From the NCBI GenBank assembly GCA_000758905.1, contig JRNA01000009.1:1-64000 (forward strand): a DNA stretch of 64,000 bases. The letters run 5' to 3'. Both the position numbers and the translations under genes were made by a program. The DNA is from Clostridiales bacterium S5-A14a. Its GTDB lineage: Bacteria > Bacillota > Clostridia > Peptostreptococcales > Anaerovoracaceae. Under the pieces are notes generated by a model that was not told the DNA's origin, did not search any database, and saw only the letters and a list, made by a program, of their open reading frames with translations. Of the stretch, positions 15,823-24,807 are shown piece after piece (the first letter of the stretch is position 1; each line of letters starts with the position of its first letter).

Positions 15823-15992
15823 TTAAGCCTCCTTTAGGATTTAATATTATTTTTAGAAAACAAAGTTGTAATCAAGTATCTATTTCTTTTTTATTACAGA
15901 TGGATCCTCTTTCATATTGATTTTTTTGAATCATAGAAGAAAATTCCGGATTACTTATAATCTTAAAAGTTTAAACGTAAAAATGAAATTTG

Positions 15993-16613
15993 TTAAGATA
16001 TTTTTTGAGCAATCATCACACCAATAGGGGCAAGACCTCCATATACTAATTCCATTTCAAGTACTGAAAACCCACATTCCTCAATAAAATATTCAAATTG
16101 TTTTTTATCCCATTCTTGATACATCTTAAATCCTGAAATAGACATCAAACGCTTTATCAATTTTCTTTTTTTTCCTTCTTTCCATAGAAAGGTAGGGGCA
16201 AACAAAATCCCATTAGGCTTTAGCACCCTATATATTTCTTTCATCGCCTCATCTGGCTTAGGCATAATATGAAGTGCATTTGCAATTAGCACACAATCAA
16301 ATTTTTCATTATCAAAAGATAATGATGTTGCGTCGGCTACTTCAAATATAAGGTTTTTCGCTTCTCCACGTTTCCTTGCTTCAAAAATCATTTTTTCGGA
16401 GAAATCTGTGCCAATCCAACTTTTAGTATGCTTTGAAAGACTAAACGATAACTGTCCTGATCCACAAGCAAGTTCAAGTACCTTCATATCTTTATTCAAA
16501 TAAGGACTAATGTATCCGCAAATTTTATCATAAACTTCTTTATCTTTTTTCATAAAAGGAGCATACAGCTTAGCAAATTTGTCCCAAAACTTTTTATTGC
16601 TCTTATCAATCAT
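15993..16613 (-). CDS. class I SAM-dependent methyltransferase
   Basis: A 206-residue Methyltransf_11-type enzyme. Motif I is VLELACGSGQLSFSL near residue 47, followed by the acidic ribose-binding residue in WIGTDFSEKMI, motif II in FEVADATSLSF and FDCVLIANALHIM, and PDEAMKEIYRVLKPNGILFA. The substrate is not deducible; small-molecule or lipid-like substrates are common for this type. The ATG at 16613 has GGAG six bases upstream and is preferred to an ATG four codons earlier. It lies in the loosely packed accessory stretch between DUF2075 and the YunG-like gene. Confidence 0.8.
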   Translation of the reverse strand: MIDKSNKKFWDKFAKLYAPFMKKDKEVYDKICGYISPYLNKDMKVLELACGSGQLSFSLSKHTKSWIGTDFSEKMIFEARKRGEAKNLIFEVADATSLSFDNEKFDCVLIANALHIMPKPDEAMKEIYRVLKPNGILFAPTFLWKEGKKRKLIKRLMSISGFKMYQEWDKKQFEYFIEECGFSVLEMELVYGGLAPIGVMIAQKIS

Positions 16614-16750
16614 TAATATCTCCATACTTATGCGTTGATTTTAAAAAGACATGCCTGCCGACATATAATTACTGCTATCGTCATTTTTTTGTTTCTCAAG
16701 ATAAACCTCTCCTTTTTAAAGTCATTTAAATTTTTTTAGGTTAATTGATG

Positions 16751-17500
16751 TCATTCCCTACGGTATACTACCTTATTCTTTATAAAATTTTCTTCTAATA
16801 TATCGTATCTAGCTTTTGTATTAGCATTTTTGCCACAATACTGGAGAGGTACATTTATTGCTGTGGAATAGTCAACAGGAATGTTATATAAATCAAATTG
16901 ATCTCTAGTTAAGTCAAATACTTGTCCGTTGATCACATTAAAGTAGTGTGTTCCACCACCAGATACATGTATTTTTCTAATATCTCCACCAAAAAATTTA
17001 TTTACAAGCATTGCTGTTACAGCGCATTGTCCATATGTCGGATCATTTGCTAAATTGAACTGCGGGTCCTTCTGGGCACTAGGATAAGCAGATTCTTTAA
17101 CCCAGGACTTGAGCATTATCTCAAAGAACTCATTTAATGTAATTTCTTCATTTTCATCTATCGAGTAAATTGCAGATCCCGCATTAATTCCGTAAAATGA
17201 GATCACTCTCCCAGATACAGTTCTATAAATTTTATTTGTTACTGGATGACACCTCTTTGGTACAAAGGCTTCATCTGCTGTTTGTACAGCTGAATTATCA
17301 GGAGCAACTGGCACACTGTATTCACAGATCTCCTTAGCAACTGCAACTGTATCGTCATTCTTATATGCCCACCAAATCATCTTATTTGGATTCCAACGAT
17401 ACTTTACAGCCTTCATTTTATTTCTTATTTCATAGGATGGCTTTATACCATTAAAATCAATCTCTATACCGCCCATGTCATTAAAACTGTACTTTGCCAA
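16751..17500 (-). CDS. YunG-like protein with N-terminal RWNP domain
   Basis: A 249-residue protein with two parts. Residues 1-60 carry a small module ending in VKYRWNPNKMIWWAYKND, similar to short domains that accompany DNA-related proteins. The C-terminal part (about 125-249) resembles YunG-type proteins: DPTYGQCAVTAMLVNKFFGG, then GGGTHYFNVING, then VFDLTRDQFDLY. The conserved Cys, His and Asp order suggests a papain- or transglutaminase-like fold, but activity is unproven. The start codon is TTG, supported by AAGGAGGAG immediately upstream. It is followed downstream by a methyltransferase gene and preceded by the DUF2314/SseB-like gene. Function unknown. Confidence 0.6.
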   Translation of the reverse strand: MAKYSFNDMGGIEIDFNGIKPSYEIRNKMKAVKYRWNPNKMIWWAYKNDDTVAVAKEICEYSVPVAPDNSAVQTADEAFVPKRCHPVTNKIYRTVSGRVISFYGINAGSAIYSIDENEEITLNEFFEIMLKSWVKESAYPSAQKDPQFNLANDPTYGQCAVTAMLVNKFFGGDIRKIHVSGGGTHYFNVINGQVFDLTRDQFDLYNIPVDYSTAINVPLQYCGKNANTKARYDILEENFIKNKVVYRRE

Positions 17501-17600
17501 AATAACTCCTCCTTAACAGATGAAAACGCTATTCCATTTGTAGCTTTATTTTTCTATCAACGATAGATCTGCAGGAAGCCAGTCAACATTGTTATTGAAT

Positions 17601-18710
17601 TCAAGATTTCATTTTCTCGACTAAATCCCATATCTCTTTCTCTAGTACATATGGTTCAGAAAAAGCATTTATAACAATGCCTGCTAGATCTTTCTCATTA
17701 TTCTTTGCAAGAGCTAATGCCTCTAAGAAATGCTTCTGCACCTTTGAGAAACTCTTACCATACTCTCCCATCGCTTCTTCATTAGAAAAAACCGGGAAGA
17801 AGAAGTTATCTCCATTTTGTAAAATATCTGGAATCAATCTAGTTTCACCATGTGTAACGAATTCTTCACCAATAATTCCATCTTCTTTTTCTTCTAACAT
17901 AGCAAGTAATCTAGCTTGATCTACATCACTAATTACAGCATTGCATGGAATCCATACATAACTATCGCGTAAGATTTCCATGATATCCAGCAAGTGATCT
18001 TCAGTACGTTCTTCATTAAAAGTATGAATAGCAGCTTCTAGCATTTTTCCGTCTTCTAAATCCTCAGCAGTTATTTTTTTACTTGGATTCATATTAGAAC
18101 AAAGTAGAATTTCTTTATCCTCTGTTTGTTGAGCATAAAATGCAATCTTCTCACCTTCGTGATAATCAAAATTCTGGTCAGGTTCATTAAGCAATGTTCC
18201 AATAATCTCATGTTCTGCTAAACCTTCAATGCGAACCCAGCATCCTTCTGGTTTATTGCCGTCTTTCAATAGATATACTAAAACATCATCAGGATATTCT
18301 GGACTTCTTGATCCATCTAAGAAATTCATATTACGTGATTCTTCTACTTCATCTCCCTCACTATAGCTTTTTAGCATGTCAACCTTGTCTGCATAACGCT
18401 TATACAGGCTTCCGTCTTCGTCGTCAAAATAGAAACATTCATCGTCCATAACATTTCCAATTCTAATCTTTGATGATATTTCTTTATTTCCAACTTCAAA
18501 AGAAAATCCTTTATCATCCCTAAATGCAGCAGCTAATACTTCAAGTGTCAATCCGACTGTATGATCAATATATCCATACGTTAAAATATAATTTGCTTTA
18601 TCTGCTCCAGAAAAATCTTGCAATACCGACTTCAGACTATCCTTCATTGGAACAGCAATAAAATTATGATAAAAAGCTCTAAAACCTACTTCACTATACT
18701 TTATGCTCAT
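17601..18710 (-). CDS. DUF4026/DUF2314-like protein with C-terminal SseB-like domain
   Basis: A 369-residue soluble acidic protein. I start at the ATG at 18710 because AGGAGG (18719-18724) lies nine bases upstream. The middle part reads VRIEGLAEHEIIGTLLNEPD, the pattern of DUF2314-type domains. The C-terminal part (YVWIPCNAVISDVD, DNFFFPVFSNEEAMGEY, DLAGIVINAF) matches the SseB N-terminal domain family, which in clostridia occurs in many uncharacterised housekeeping or immunity-like proteins. No enzyme motif or signal peptide is visible. It lies next to the YunG-like gene, 100 bases apart. Function unknown. Confidence 0.6.
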   Translation of the reverse strand: MSIKYSEVGFRAFYHNFIAVPMKDSLKSVLQDFSGADKANYILTYGYIDHTVGLTLEVLAAAFRDDKGFSFEVGNKEISSKIRIGNVMDDECFYFDDEDGSLYKRYADKVDMLKSYSEGDEVEESRNMNFLDGSRSPEYPDDVLVYLLKDGNKPEGCWVRIEGLAEHEIIGTLLNEPDQNFDYHEGEKIAFYAQQTEDKEILLCSNMNPSKKITAEDLEDGKMLEAAIHTFNEERTEDHLLDIMEILRDSYVWIPCNAVISDVDQARLLAMLEEKEDGIIGEEFVTHGETRLIPDILQNGDNFFFPVFSNEEAMGEYGKSFSKVQKHFLEALALAKNNEKDLAGIVINAFSEPYVLEKEIWDLVEKMKS

Positions 18711-18761
18711 CTGTATCCCTCCTATTGGCGAAATCGGCATAGCATTGTCGTTTTGCCACTC

Positions 18762-18903
18762 TTATGTTACATCTCTTGTTATTACGTAGGAGTCTAAGTC
18801 CACTACTATCCGTGATTTTTTACTTTTTCCCCTAAAGAGCAAAATAGAATTGATAATAATAGATAATGCTACACAAAACCATAATGCTTTGCTAACTCTA
18901 TAA
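18762..18903 (-). other. open frame with a hydrophobic segment, no start codon
   Basis: Between the SIMPL and DUF2314/SseB-like genes the minus strand is open for about 46 codons. It reads SKALWFCVALSIIINSILLF, then RGKSKKSRIVVDLDSY to a stop. This looks like one transmembrane helix with a basic tail, but no ATG, GTG or TTG with a ribosome site precedes the helix. It is either a decayed gene end or chance. Confidence 0.25.
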
Positions 18904-18905
18904 TC

Positions 18906-19568
18906 TTATCTTATTTCCCACACAATCGTGACGGTATCCTGAACATTAATATCGTCAGCCTCAATATCAATATCGTAAGCCTTAGGCTGTGCTTCTGCCA
19001 ACAACATATCGCAACTGCCGAAATCCAGTGGCTTGGAAGAAATTTTAATCTCTCCCCATGAGTAATCAATACTCTTGATTTCTCCAAGCGATACTCCCGC
19101 CGCTTTCACAAGAACATTTGCCTTAAATTTTGAATTCTCTACCGCATTTCCGAGCAGCTCATTCTTTACAGCATCCGCATCCTTAACTGTATAACGAATG
19201 GAAAATTCGACCTTTACGTTGCAATGTGCAAGCTCGTATAGCACCCTTCCAAGCTGCTTATTATCGTTTGAAAATTGGATGTACATGCTGTGAGTGTACT
19301 TGTATCCGACAAATCTACTTCTATAGTCATCATTCTTATCTCTGTAGCTCTCATATTCAGAATCAATGTCAAAATGAACCGTTTTAAGATCTTCCGCCTT
19401 AAGTCCTGATTTTTCTAGGGTTTCCCGCAGAATGCCGGTCGCTTCTGTTGACTTCTGAACGGCCTGCTCATATTCCTTATACACACCTTCTGATTCGATA
19501 TTTAGCCTTATGGTATCCGGTTTTACTGAAATCTTCCCTTTCCCGGTTACTTTGATTATTCTATCCAT
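18906..19568 (-). CDS. SIMPL (DUF541) domain protein
   Basis: A 220-residue protein that is almost entirely one SIMPL/DUF541 domain, with the opening IKVTGKGKISVKPDTIRLNI, the SxxSTEATGILRETLEKSG helix, the paired-strand region YKYTHSMYIQFSNDNKQLG and the closing DTVTIVWEI. Unlike many members it has no signal peptide, so it should be cytoplasmic. The family is linked to oxidative stress and outer-surface signalling in other bacteria, but the molecular role is not settled. It starts one base after the YjbQ stop with GGAGG upstream, so the pair is an operon. Confidence 0.82.
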   Translation of the reverse strand: MDRIIKVTGKGKISVKPDTIRLNIESEGVYKEYEQAVQKSTEATGILRETLEKSGLKAEDLKTVHFDIDSEYESYRDKNDDYRSRFVGYKYTHSMYIQFSNDNKQLGRVLYELAHCNVKVEFSIRYTVKDADAVKNELLGNAVENSKFKANVLVKAAGVSLGEIKSIDYSWGEIKISSKPLDFGSCDMLLAEAQPKAYDIDIEADDINVQDTVTIVWEIR

Positions 19569-19569
19569 G

Positions 19570-19971
19570 TCAATCCTCCATTATTTTTATTTTCAACTTC
19601 CTGCTTCTTGGGCCATCATATTCGCAGAAGTATATACCCTGCCATGTTCCGAGTTGCAGACGGCCGTTTTCAACAATTATATGCTCCGAGAATCCTATTA
19701 TACTTGCTTTCAGATGTGCCGCTGAATTTCCCTCAAAATGATGATATCCATCATCCCACGGAACAATTTTATCGAGTTCCATTATAAAGTCTCTGACTAC
19801 ATCAGGATCAGCGTTTTCATTTATCGTAACTGCCGCAGTGGTGTGAGGGACAAAAAGCATACAAATGCCGTTTTCAATACCGCTGTCGCTGACAGCCTCT
19901 TGCACCCGGTCTGTAATCTCCTGCATTTCCGTATGAGTATTTGTTTTTATATTCAGCGTAACTGATTTCAT
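19570..19971 (-). CDS. yjbQ: YjbQ family protein (UPF0047)
   Basis: A 133-residue protein beginning MKSVTLNIKTNTHTEMQEIT. The start at 19971 has GGGGA five bases upstream and fits the family length, unlike the longer reading. YjbQ hallmarks are IENGICMLFVPHTTAAVTINENAD, then GYHHFEGNSAAHLKASIIG and the C-terminal LGTWQGIYFCEYDGPR. Conserved His and Glu residues line a putative metal site. Weak thiamine phosphate synthase activity has been reported for homologues, but the physiological role is unclear. It is the first gene of a pair with SIMPL. Confidence 0.88.
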   Translation of the reverse strand: MKSVTLNIKTNTHTEMQEITDRVQEAVSDSGIENGICMLFVPHTTAAVTINENADPDVVRDFIMELDKIVPWDDGYHHFEGNSAAHLKASIIGFSEHIIVENGRLQLGTWQGIYFCEYDGPRSRKLKIKIMED

Positions 19972-20065
19972 CTGTATCCCCTTGTCTTCGTTCATATACA
20001 TATTCCGACAATAATCCTCTCATTCCGAAATCGAATAATATGTTAAAATAAACGATTTTAGAACG

Positions 20066-20095
20066 TATTTCACTTCACCTTTGACATCAATACTA
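20066..20095. repeat. intergenic repeat copy A (copy B at 20970-21000)
   Basis: TATTTCACTTC and TTGACATCAATACTA are shared with copy B in the same order and nearly the same spacing. The copies lie either side of the GNAT gene and about 0.9 kb apart. The rest of 20002-20236 has no gene. Confidence 0.5.
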
Positions 20096-20208
20096 TGCAC
20101 TCACAATGTATCAAGACTACCCTGATGATACCCCTACATCAAGAACTTCGTCTTAACACTTGTTGCAGGATGGAATTTTGCAAAATGAATGTCGTTTGAT
20201 GGTATGAG

Positions 20209-20240
20209 TCAAAGTCGACTGCAGACTGAAATTTGTCTAT
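20209..20240. repeat. short intergenic repeat, copy 2 (first copy at 13009-13040)
   Basis: CAAAG-CG-CTGCA-ACTGAA spans the GNAT stop codon and resembles the block at the AlkD stop. Both are 3' of minus-strand genes. Confidence 0.4.
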
Positions 20241-20743
20241 CTTAAATCGAGATACATTATGTCGAAATCTATATATGAATCTGCAATTTTAAAATAAGCT
20301 GGAGAAGTTCCGATTTTGCGAAAGCCAAATTTCTCATAAACATGGATTGCTCTCAAATTATCGCTTCTCACGTCTAAGTTAATGATTTCTATGTCATGTG
20401 ACTTAGCAAATTCAATTGCTTTTTGTAACAGTTGGCTTCCAAGGCCCTTGTTCCATTCTGATTTCAAAACGGTAAGCCCAAGTTCTGCTCGATGATTCAT
20501 TCTCCTTGGCAATCCGCTTAAGCTCACATCTCCAATAATCTCTCCGTTTCTCCATGCAAAAAATGAACATGATTTTTTATCTTTCAAAATCGAACGAATG
20601 TATTCTGCTTCTCCATCGACAGAAATCGGAAAACCTTCTGCTCCAAACGACAAATTATCTGTTTCCGCTCCGATTTTTTTTGAATATTCTATTCTCGCAA
20701 GTGCATCCTCCGGTGCAGCTTCTTTTATAATTATATGATCCAT
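20237..20743 (-). CDS. GNAT-family N-acetyltransferase
   Basis: A 168-residue acetyltransferase of the GNAT fold. The acetyl-CoA pyrophosphate-binding loop is seen in ELGLTVLKSEWNKGLGSQLL near residues 87-106, motif B in LDVRSDNLRAIHVYEKFGF and the C-terminal FRKIGTSPAYFKIADSYID. These look like RimI/RimL-type enzymes or small-amine acetyltransferases, but the substrate cannot be told. The start has GAGG about seven bases upstream. The gene is flanked by two copies of a 30-base repeat, so it may have moved or been inserted into degenerate sequence. Confidence 0.85.
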   Translation of the reverse strand: MDHIIIKEAAPEDALARIEYSKKIGAETDNLSFGAEGFPISVDGEAEYIRSILKDKKSCSFFAWRNGEIIGDVSLSGLPRRMNHRAELGLTVLKSEWNKGLGSQLLQKAIEFAKSHDIEIINLDVRSDNLRAIHVYEKFGFRKIGTSPAYFKIADSYIDFDIMYLDLR

Positions 20744-21234
20744 TGCGTATCCTCAAATTCTAATTTATCGTTTTGACATCTACCTCACAGCCACAACTCC
20801 CCGACATCTAATCCACAGCTTCAACATAGTGACACCTATCCCGGCAACTCAACTCTCACACTTTTTGACCCGACTTGCCTTTGGATAAGTTAGCGAGAAG
20901 CGTTCTGTCTGCCCGATGCCAAATTCGGATGATTTCCAGAAAACCGCAGTATTATTGGACTTTTACGGCTATTTCACTTCGGTCCTTGACATCAATACTA
21001 CCGTCTCAACTTGCTCATCATTGTCCAAACTAAATTTCTTACTATCTTTAAGCTCTAACAAACAAAGTATTCTTATCTAGAATAATTAAGCCCCAAATAG
21101 GTTTACAATATATTTTCCCGATTGCCTAAGTTTAATGAATCATATCTTTGTAAAATTCATCAACGATTATAAGAGTATTTACTTATAAAAACTGTCTAAA
21201 AAATATTTGTAATCCAGCCATTTCCCTATGCCGT
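20744..21234. other. gene-poor intergenic region with degenerate repeats
   Basis: No credible gene is visible in these 490 bases. Three head-to-tail units of 28 bases start at 20775, 20803 and 20831, each beginning GACA-CTA; the first two share GACATCTA and CACAGC at matched positions. Repeat copy B is at 20970-21000. The first half looks less AT-rich than its surroundings and could be decayed coding sequence. Confidence 0.45.
20970..21000. repeat. intergenic repeat copy B (copy A at 20066-20095)
   Basis: TATTTCACTTC, a variable 4-5 bases, then TTGACATCAATACTA, as in copy A. Same orientation as copy A. Confidence 0.5.
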
Positions 21235-24200
21235 TCAATAGTCCTTTAACAAATTTTCCAGCCATTCTATATTAGAAATCGATGAATTATCTACCGCGTC
21301 ATCAGCAATATTTGTATGTGGACACGCAGAACATAATGGATTGTCTCCATTATTCCGTCCGCTATATACACCATTATTTTTAATTTCTTTTTCTATTTTC
21401 CCATTAACAATTTCAAAATGCAAAGAAGTTTCATCTGCATAGCCAGTATCTGGAATAAAACGCTCTGTAAAAGCAAAGTATTTTACCGTATTTCCTTCAA
21501 GAAACTTGTCGAAATAGTCTTTGCGGATAAAGACAGTTCCACCGATAGGGTCTCTATAATATGAATTCTTATTGTTGTTACATATTATCACTTTTTCTTT
21601 ATCTTGAGTTTCCCATGATAAATCCGAAACATTCAATTTGAGATTAAAAAATCTAATAATATTCGATGGTGGTAATACTAATGAAGTCTCCTCAAAAACT
21701 TCAGATTGATTATTAATATTTTTTACATTCTTGCAAAGCCAAGGTTTTGATTCATTATTAGGATATGAATTCAAATTGCCAATATATTCTTCTAATTCAA
21801 TGGTCAGATAGCGAGCATTACCATCATCGTATATTGTTTCATTTTCCGAAGAGCAACACCACAAATCATATGTATCTTTCCATCTTGTTTCATATTTATC
21901 TTCCTCATGTAGAGATACTCTACCAGCCAACATTACCCATTTTTGATGTTTTAATTCAACTGTTTCTAGAAGATGCAACACATTTCTTCTAGTTAATTCA
22001 ACATTTCCTACCCAACAAACATCACGCTGCACAGGCATCTCTAAGGAATTTATTGCATAATCTCCCAGTCTCTCTATAAAATCTTGATAGGTTGGAATTG
22101 GTGCTGTAATAATAACATCTTCTCCATATTCCAAAGGATCATACACCTCATATCCGATACTATTCTGAATATTATTATATGTTGCAAACTGATTTGTATA
22201 ATAGTTACACATCAAGCTCCCGTAATATAATCCTGTTGCAATATCTACCCCCTTCATATAGACAGAATGATGAAAATCTACTTCACGAATATTCATAGAT
22301 TTTCTATCTGCTGAGATATTGTAATATTCGAAAACATATCTAAAAACTTTTTCAAAGCTTTCCATAAAAGAATTCATATCCAATGTTTTAATCTCTGCTA
22401 TAGACTCTATCTCTGGCATAATTCTATTTTCGAATGCTAACCAACCGCTGCATTTCCCGCCACATACACAGGAGTATTTATTATAGAGATAATTATTTAT
22501 ACTACTAATTTCATTCTTGTCATTTGCAAGAAATTTCGTATACATATTAATATGATCTTTTCCCCAATATCTAAATGGTAGAAAATCTTTATTCATAATA
22601 TCCACATAAAATAATATGTCACTTAAATAATCTGAAACAACTGCATCTTCATTATATTTAAATAAATTCTTCCTATTCCAATTTATATAAGAATAAGGCT
22701 TGCCAAAGTAAGCCGAAATTCTACGGAGACTTTTTGCGTTTAGATTATCCTGTTCTGCAATAATCTTCTTGTAGAAATCTATAATTTTACTGTTGTCCTT
22801 TCTCATTTGACTCAGAACATATATAACAGCCTCTTGTATATAAAAATCAAAAATTCTATTATATTCAAGAATAACCCTATCGACATAACACTCATTCTTA
22901 GAAACCACCTCATATAACAATTTCATTGCTAAACATCTAACATCCTTATTAGGTGCTGCACAGCAGAGTAATGAAAAATAAAATGCTTCGTCTTCTCTTT
23001 TGTCAGTCCTGTCATTTAATGTTGTAAAATACAACACATTTTTCAGTCTATTCTTTATACCATTTTGGAAATGATATCCAGCCAATATGTTTGATAGCTC
23101 ACATAACCTTTCACGGCTTTCACAATAATAATCAAATAAGTAGTTGCTACAGTTAAATGGTTTGTCAGTATATCCTCCCATCGACTGCAACAAATCACTA
23201 TGGTCAATAGGTTTAAACATCTCCAGAAAGACTTTAATATCATCACGTTTAAAATGAACTTTAACCAATGTATTAAAATCCAAGTGTTCAATTAGCTCTG
23301 TATCTTTTATTAAGTCCTTTATCTTCTTATAATCTGGAGATATATTATCGAATATTGCTATAATTAAAGCTTCTTCAAGATTGTACAAAGATTCTACTTT
23401 TGATTTTATAATACTAATCTGTTCCTCGTAATTTTTTCCACTAATATCTTCAAATAAGGAACGAGCAATCAAAAAATCTGTCAAAGAATCAATAATAAAA
23501 TGATAATACTTTTCATCATCACTTTCATAAGCATCCATAAAACCCATCTGTATCATGGATGAAAGAAAATTTTCCCCGGTTTTAATTACCGACAGTAAAC
23601 TAGTCTCATCAATACGCTTTTTCGCATTTCTATACATCCATTGAGCAACTCTTTTTGTATCTTTCCAAACATCTATACCTTGACAAGTCAAACTGTCCTT
23701 AAATACCTTACCTATAGTTTTTTTTATATATTGCTCCAAAATAAAAGTAATAGACGCAATTCCATTTTCAGTTTTAGCGACAAGTTTTTGTGACGATAGA
23801 ACATCACATAACATACTTAACAATAACGCATTATTCGAATACAAAATATCTTCGTACATATAAACATCCGGCACATATAGCCTTAGTATTTCACTTAATG
23901 CTGATTCAAAAGATACACCTGGAAACTTATACTCATATTCTGATATTTCTTGATACTTTTTAAGAATCACATTATCCATTGAATTTGTTCTGTATGATAT
24001 TATGATTCGTATTCTTGGATATTTCTTAAGCTCCGTTAAAATATCTATTAAATTATTCTGTCCTTCCTCTGATATTTCATTTATTGCATCAAAAACAAAA
24101 ACAAATCCTTCATCACTTGCTTTTATTATTTCTTCAACATTAATATTGTTTGTATTCTTTTCAAACTTTCCATATATGCATAAATGCTCAATATTATTCT

Positions 24201-24600
24201 GCTCCAATTGTTCTTCGAAACATTTTATAAAATAGCTCTTGCCAATACCCCCTTCTCCTGAAATTAAGCAAAAACTATGAAGACTCATATATGTTTCTAT
24301 TTCATATAGGCTTAATCCGTGCCAAGCTCCTTTCAAATTCCGTACATCTGAAATTTTTTTTGCAATTTCTTCTATGAAAGCTGACTTTTCAGAAAAAAAT
24401 GCATCATACGTTGCCAACACTTTTTCTAACGATGATATTTCATGTTCTGCTTCCTTATCTTTTTGATATCTTCTAATTTTCGGAAGTTCTCCCATAAGAT
24501 AATCCATAAACTCTGGATTTTCCCATTCCATGACATAAGCAGGATTACTAATTGCATTCATTCTATCTTTTTGATTTTTATTCAATACTCTGTAATCCAT
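21235..24600 (-). CDS. NACHT-like STAND NTPase, candidate defence protein
   Basis: An 1121-residue protein that I do not match to a named family beyond its NTPase domain. Walker A GEGGIGKS is at residues 115-122, Walker B VFVFDAINE near 167-175 and the sensor strand IIISYRTNS near 199-207, a NACHT-like layout. The DAINE spelling resembles the acidic DGLDE box. About 400 helical residues follow, then a CxCGGKC cluster near residue 708 and a C-terminal CSACPH near 1087, possible metal sites. No nuclease, TIR, protease or transmembrane effector is visible before residue 110. STAND NTPases of this size often sense phage proteins or other stress; that role is inference. The start has AAGGAGG. It is single-gene and strongly AT-rich. 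Confidence 0.7.
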   Translation of the reverse strand: MDYRVLNKNQKDRMNAISNPAYVMEWENPEFMDYLMGELPKIRRYQKDKEAEHEISSLEKVLATYDAFFSEKSAFIEEIAKKISDVRNLKGAWHGLSLYEIETYMSLHSFCLISGEGGIGKSYFIKCFEEQLEQNNIEHLCIYGKFEKNTNNINVEEIIKASDEGFVFVFDAINEISEEGQNNLIDILTELKKYPRIRIIISYRTNSMDNVILKKYQEISEYEYKFPGVSFESALSEILRLYVPDVYMYEDILYSNNALLLSMLCDVLSSQKLVAKTENGIASITFILEQYIKKTIGKVFKDSLTCQGIDVWKDTKRVAQWMYRNAKKRIDETSLLSVIKTGENFLSSMIQMGFMDAYESDDEKYYHFIIDSLTDFLIARSLFEDISGKNYEEQISIIKSKVESLYNLEEALIIAIFDNISPDYKKIKDLIKDTELIEHLDFNTLVKVHFKRDDIKVFLEMFKPIDHSDLLQSMGGYTDKPFNCSNYLFDYYCESRERLCELSNILAGYHFQNGIKNRLKNVLYFTTLNDRTDKREDEAFYFSLLCCAAPNKDVRCLAMKLLYEVVSKNECYVDRVILEYNRIFDFYIQEAVIYVLSQMRKDNSKIIDFYKKIIAEQDNLNAKSLRRISAYFGKPYSYINWNRKNLFKYNEDAVVSDYLSDILFYVDIMNKDFLPFRYWGKDHINMYTKFLANDKNEISSINNYLYNKYSCVCGGKCSGWLAFENRIMPEIESIAEIKTLDMNSFMESFEKVFRYVFEYYNISADRKSMNIREVDFHHSVYMKGVDIATGLYYGSLMCNYYTNQFATYNNIQNSIGYEVYDPLEYGEDVIITAPIPTYQDFIERLGDYAINSLEMPVQRDVCWVGNVELTRRNVLHLLETVELKHQKWVMLAGRVSLHEEDKYETRWKDTYDLWCCSSENETIYDDGNARYLTIELEEYIGNLNSYPNNESKPWLCKNVKNINNQSEVFEETSLVLPPSNIIRFFNLKLNVSDLSWETQDKEKVIICNNNKNSYYRDPIGGTVFIRKDYFDKFLEGNTVKYFAFTERFIPDTGYADETSLHFEIVNGKIEKEIKNNGVYSGRNNGDNPLCSACPHTNIADDAVDNSSISNIEWLENLLKDY

Positions 24601-24699
24601 AAGAACCTCCTTACTCCAAAATAATTTATATTTTATTTCATAAGCTGAACATACCTTAAGCTGCTATATTATCCACGTTTCATATTTCTCCCAAAATAT

Positions 24700-24807
24700 C
24701 TAAGTGCCTCCATAATTAACTATTTCCTTCTCGGTTATACATATATACTGCTTTGAATCCTCTAATTTTTGATTATTGTGGTTTTTTCCAGCATCAAAAC
24801 AGCACAT
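24700..24807 (-). CDS. possible small protein
   Basis: A 35-codon frame starts with ATG and reads MCCFDAGKNHNNQKLEDSKQ, then YICITEKEIVNYGGT. It lies in the 240-base gap between rlmD and the STAND gene on the same strand. A weak AGG precedes it by about nine bases. Two adjacent cysteines and the balanced composition look protein-like, but there is no homologue I recognise, and it may be chance. The rest of 24601-24840 holds nothing else that I can see. Confidence 0.25.
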   Translation of the reverse strand: MCCFDAGKNHNNQKLEDSKQYICITEKEIVNYGGT

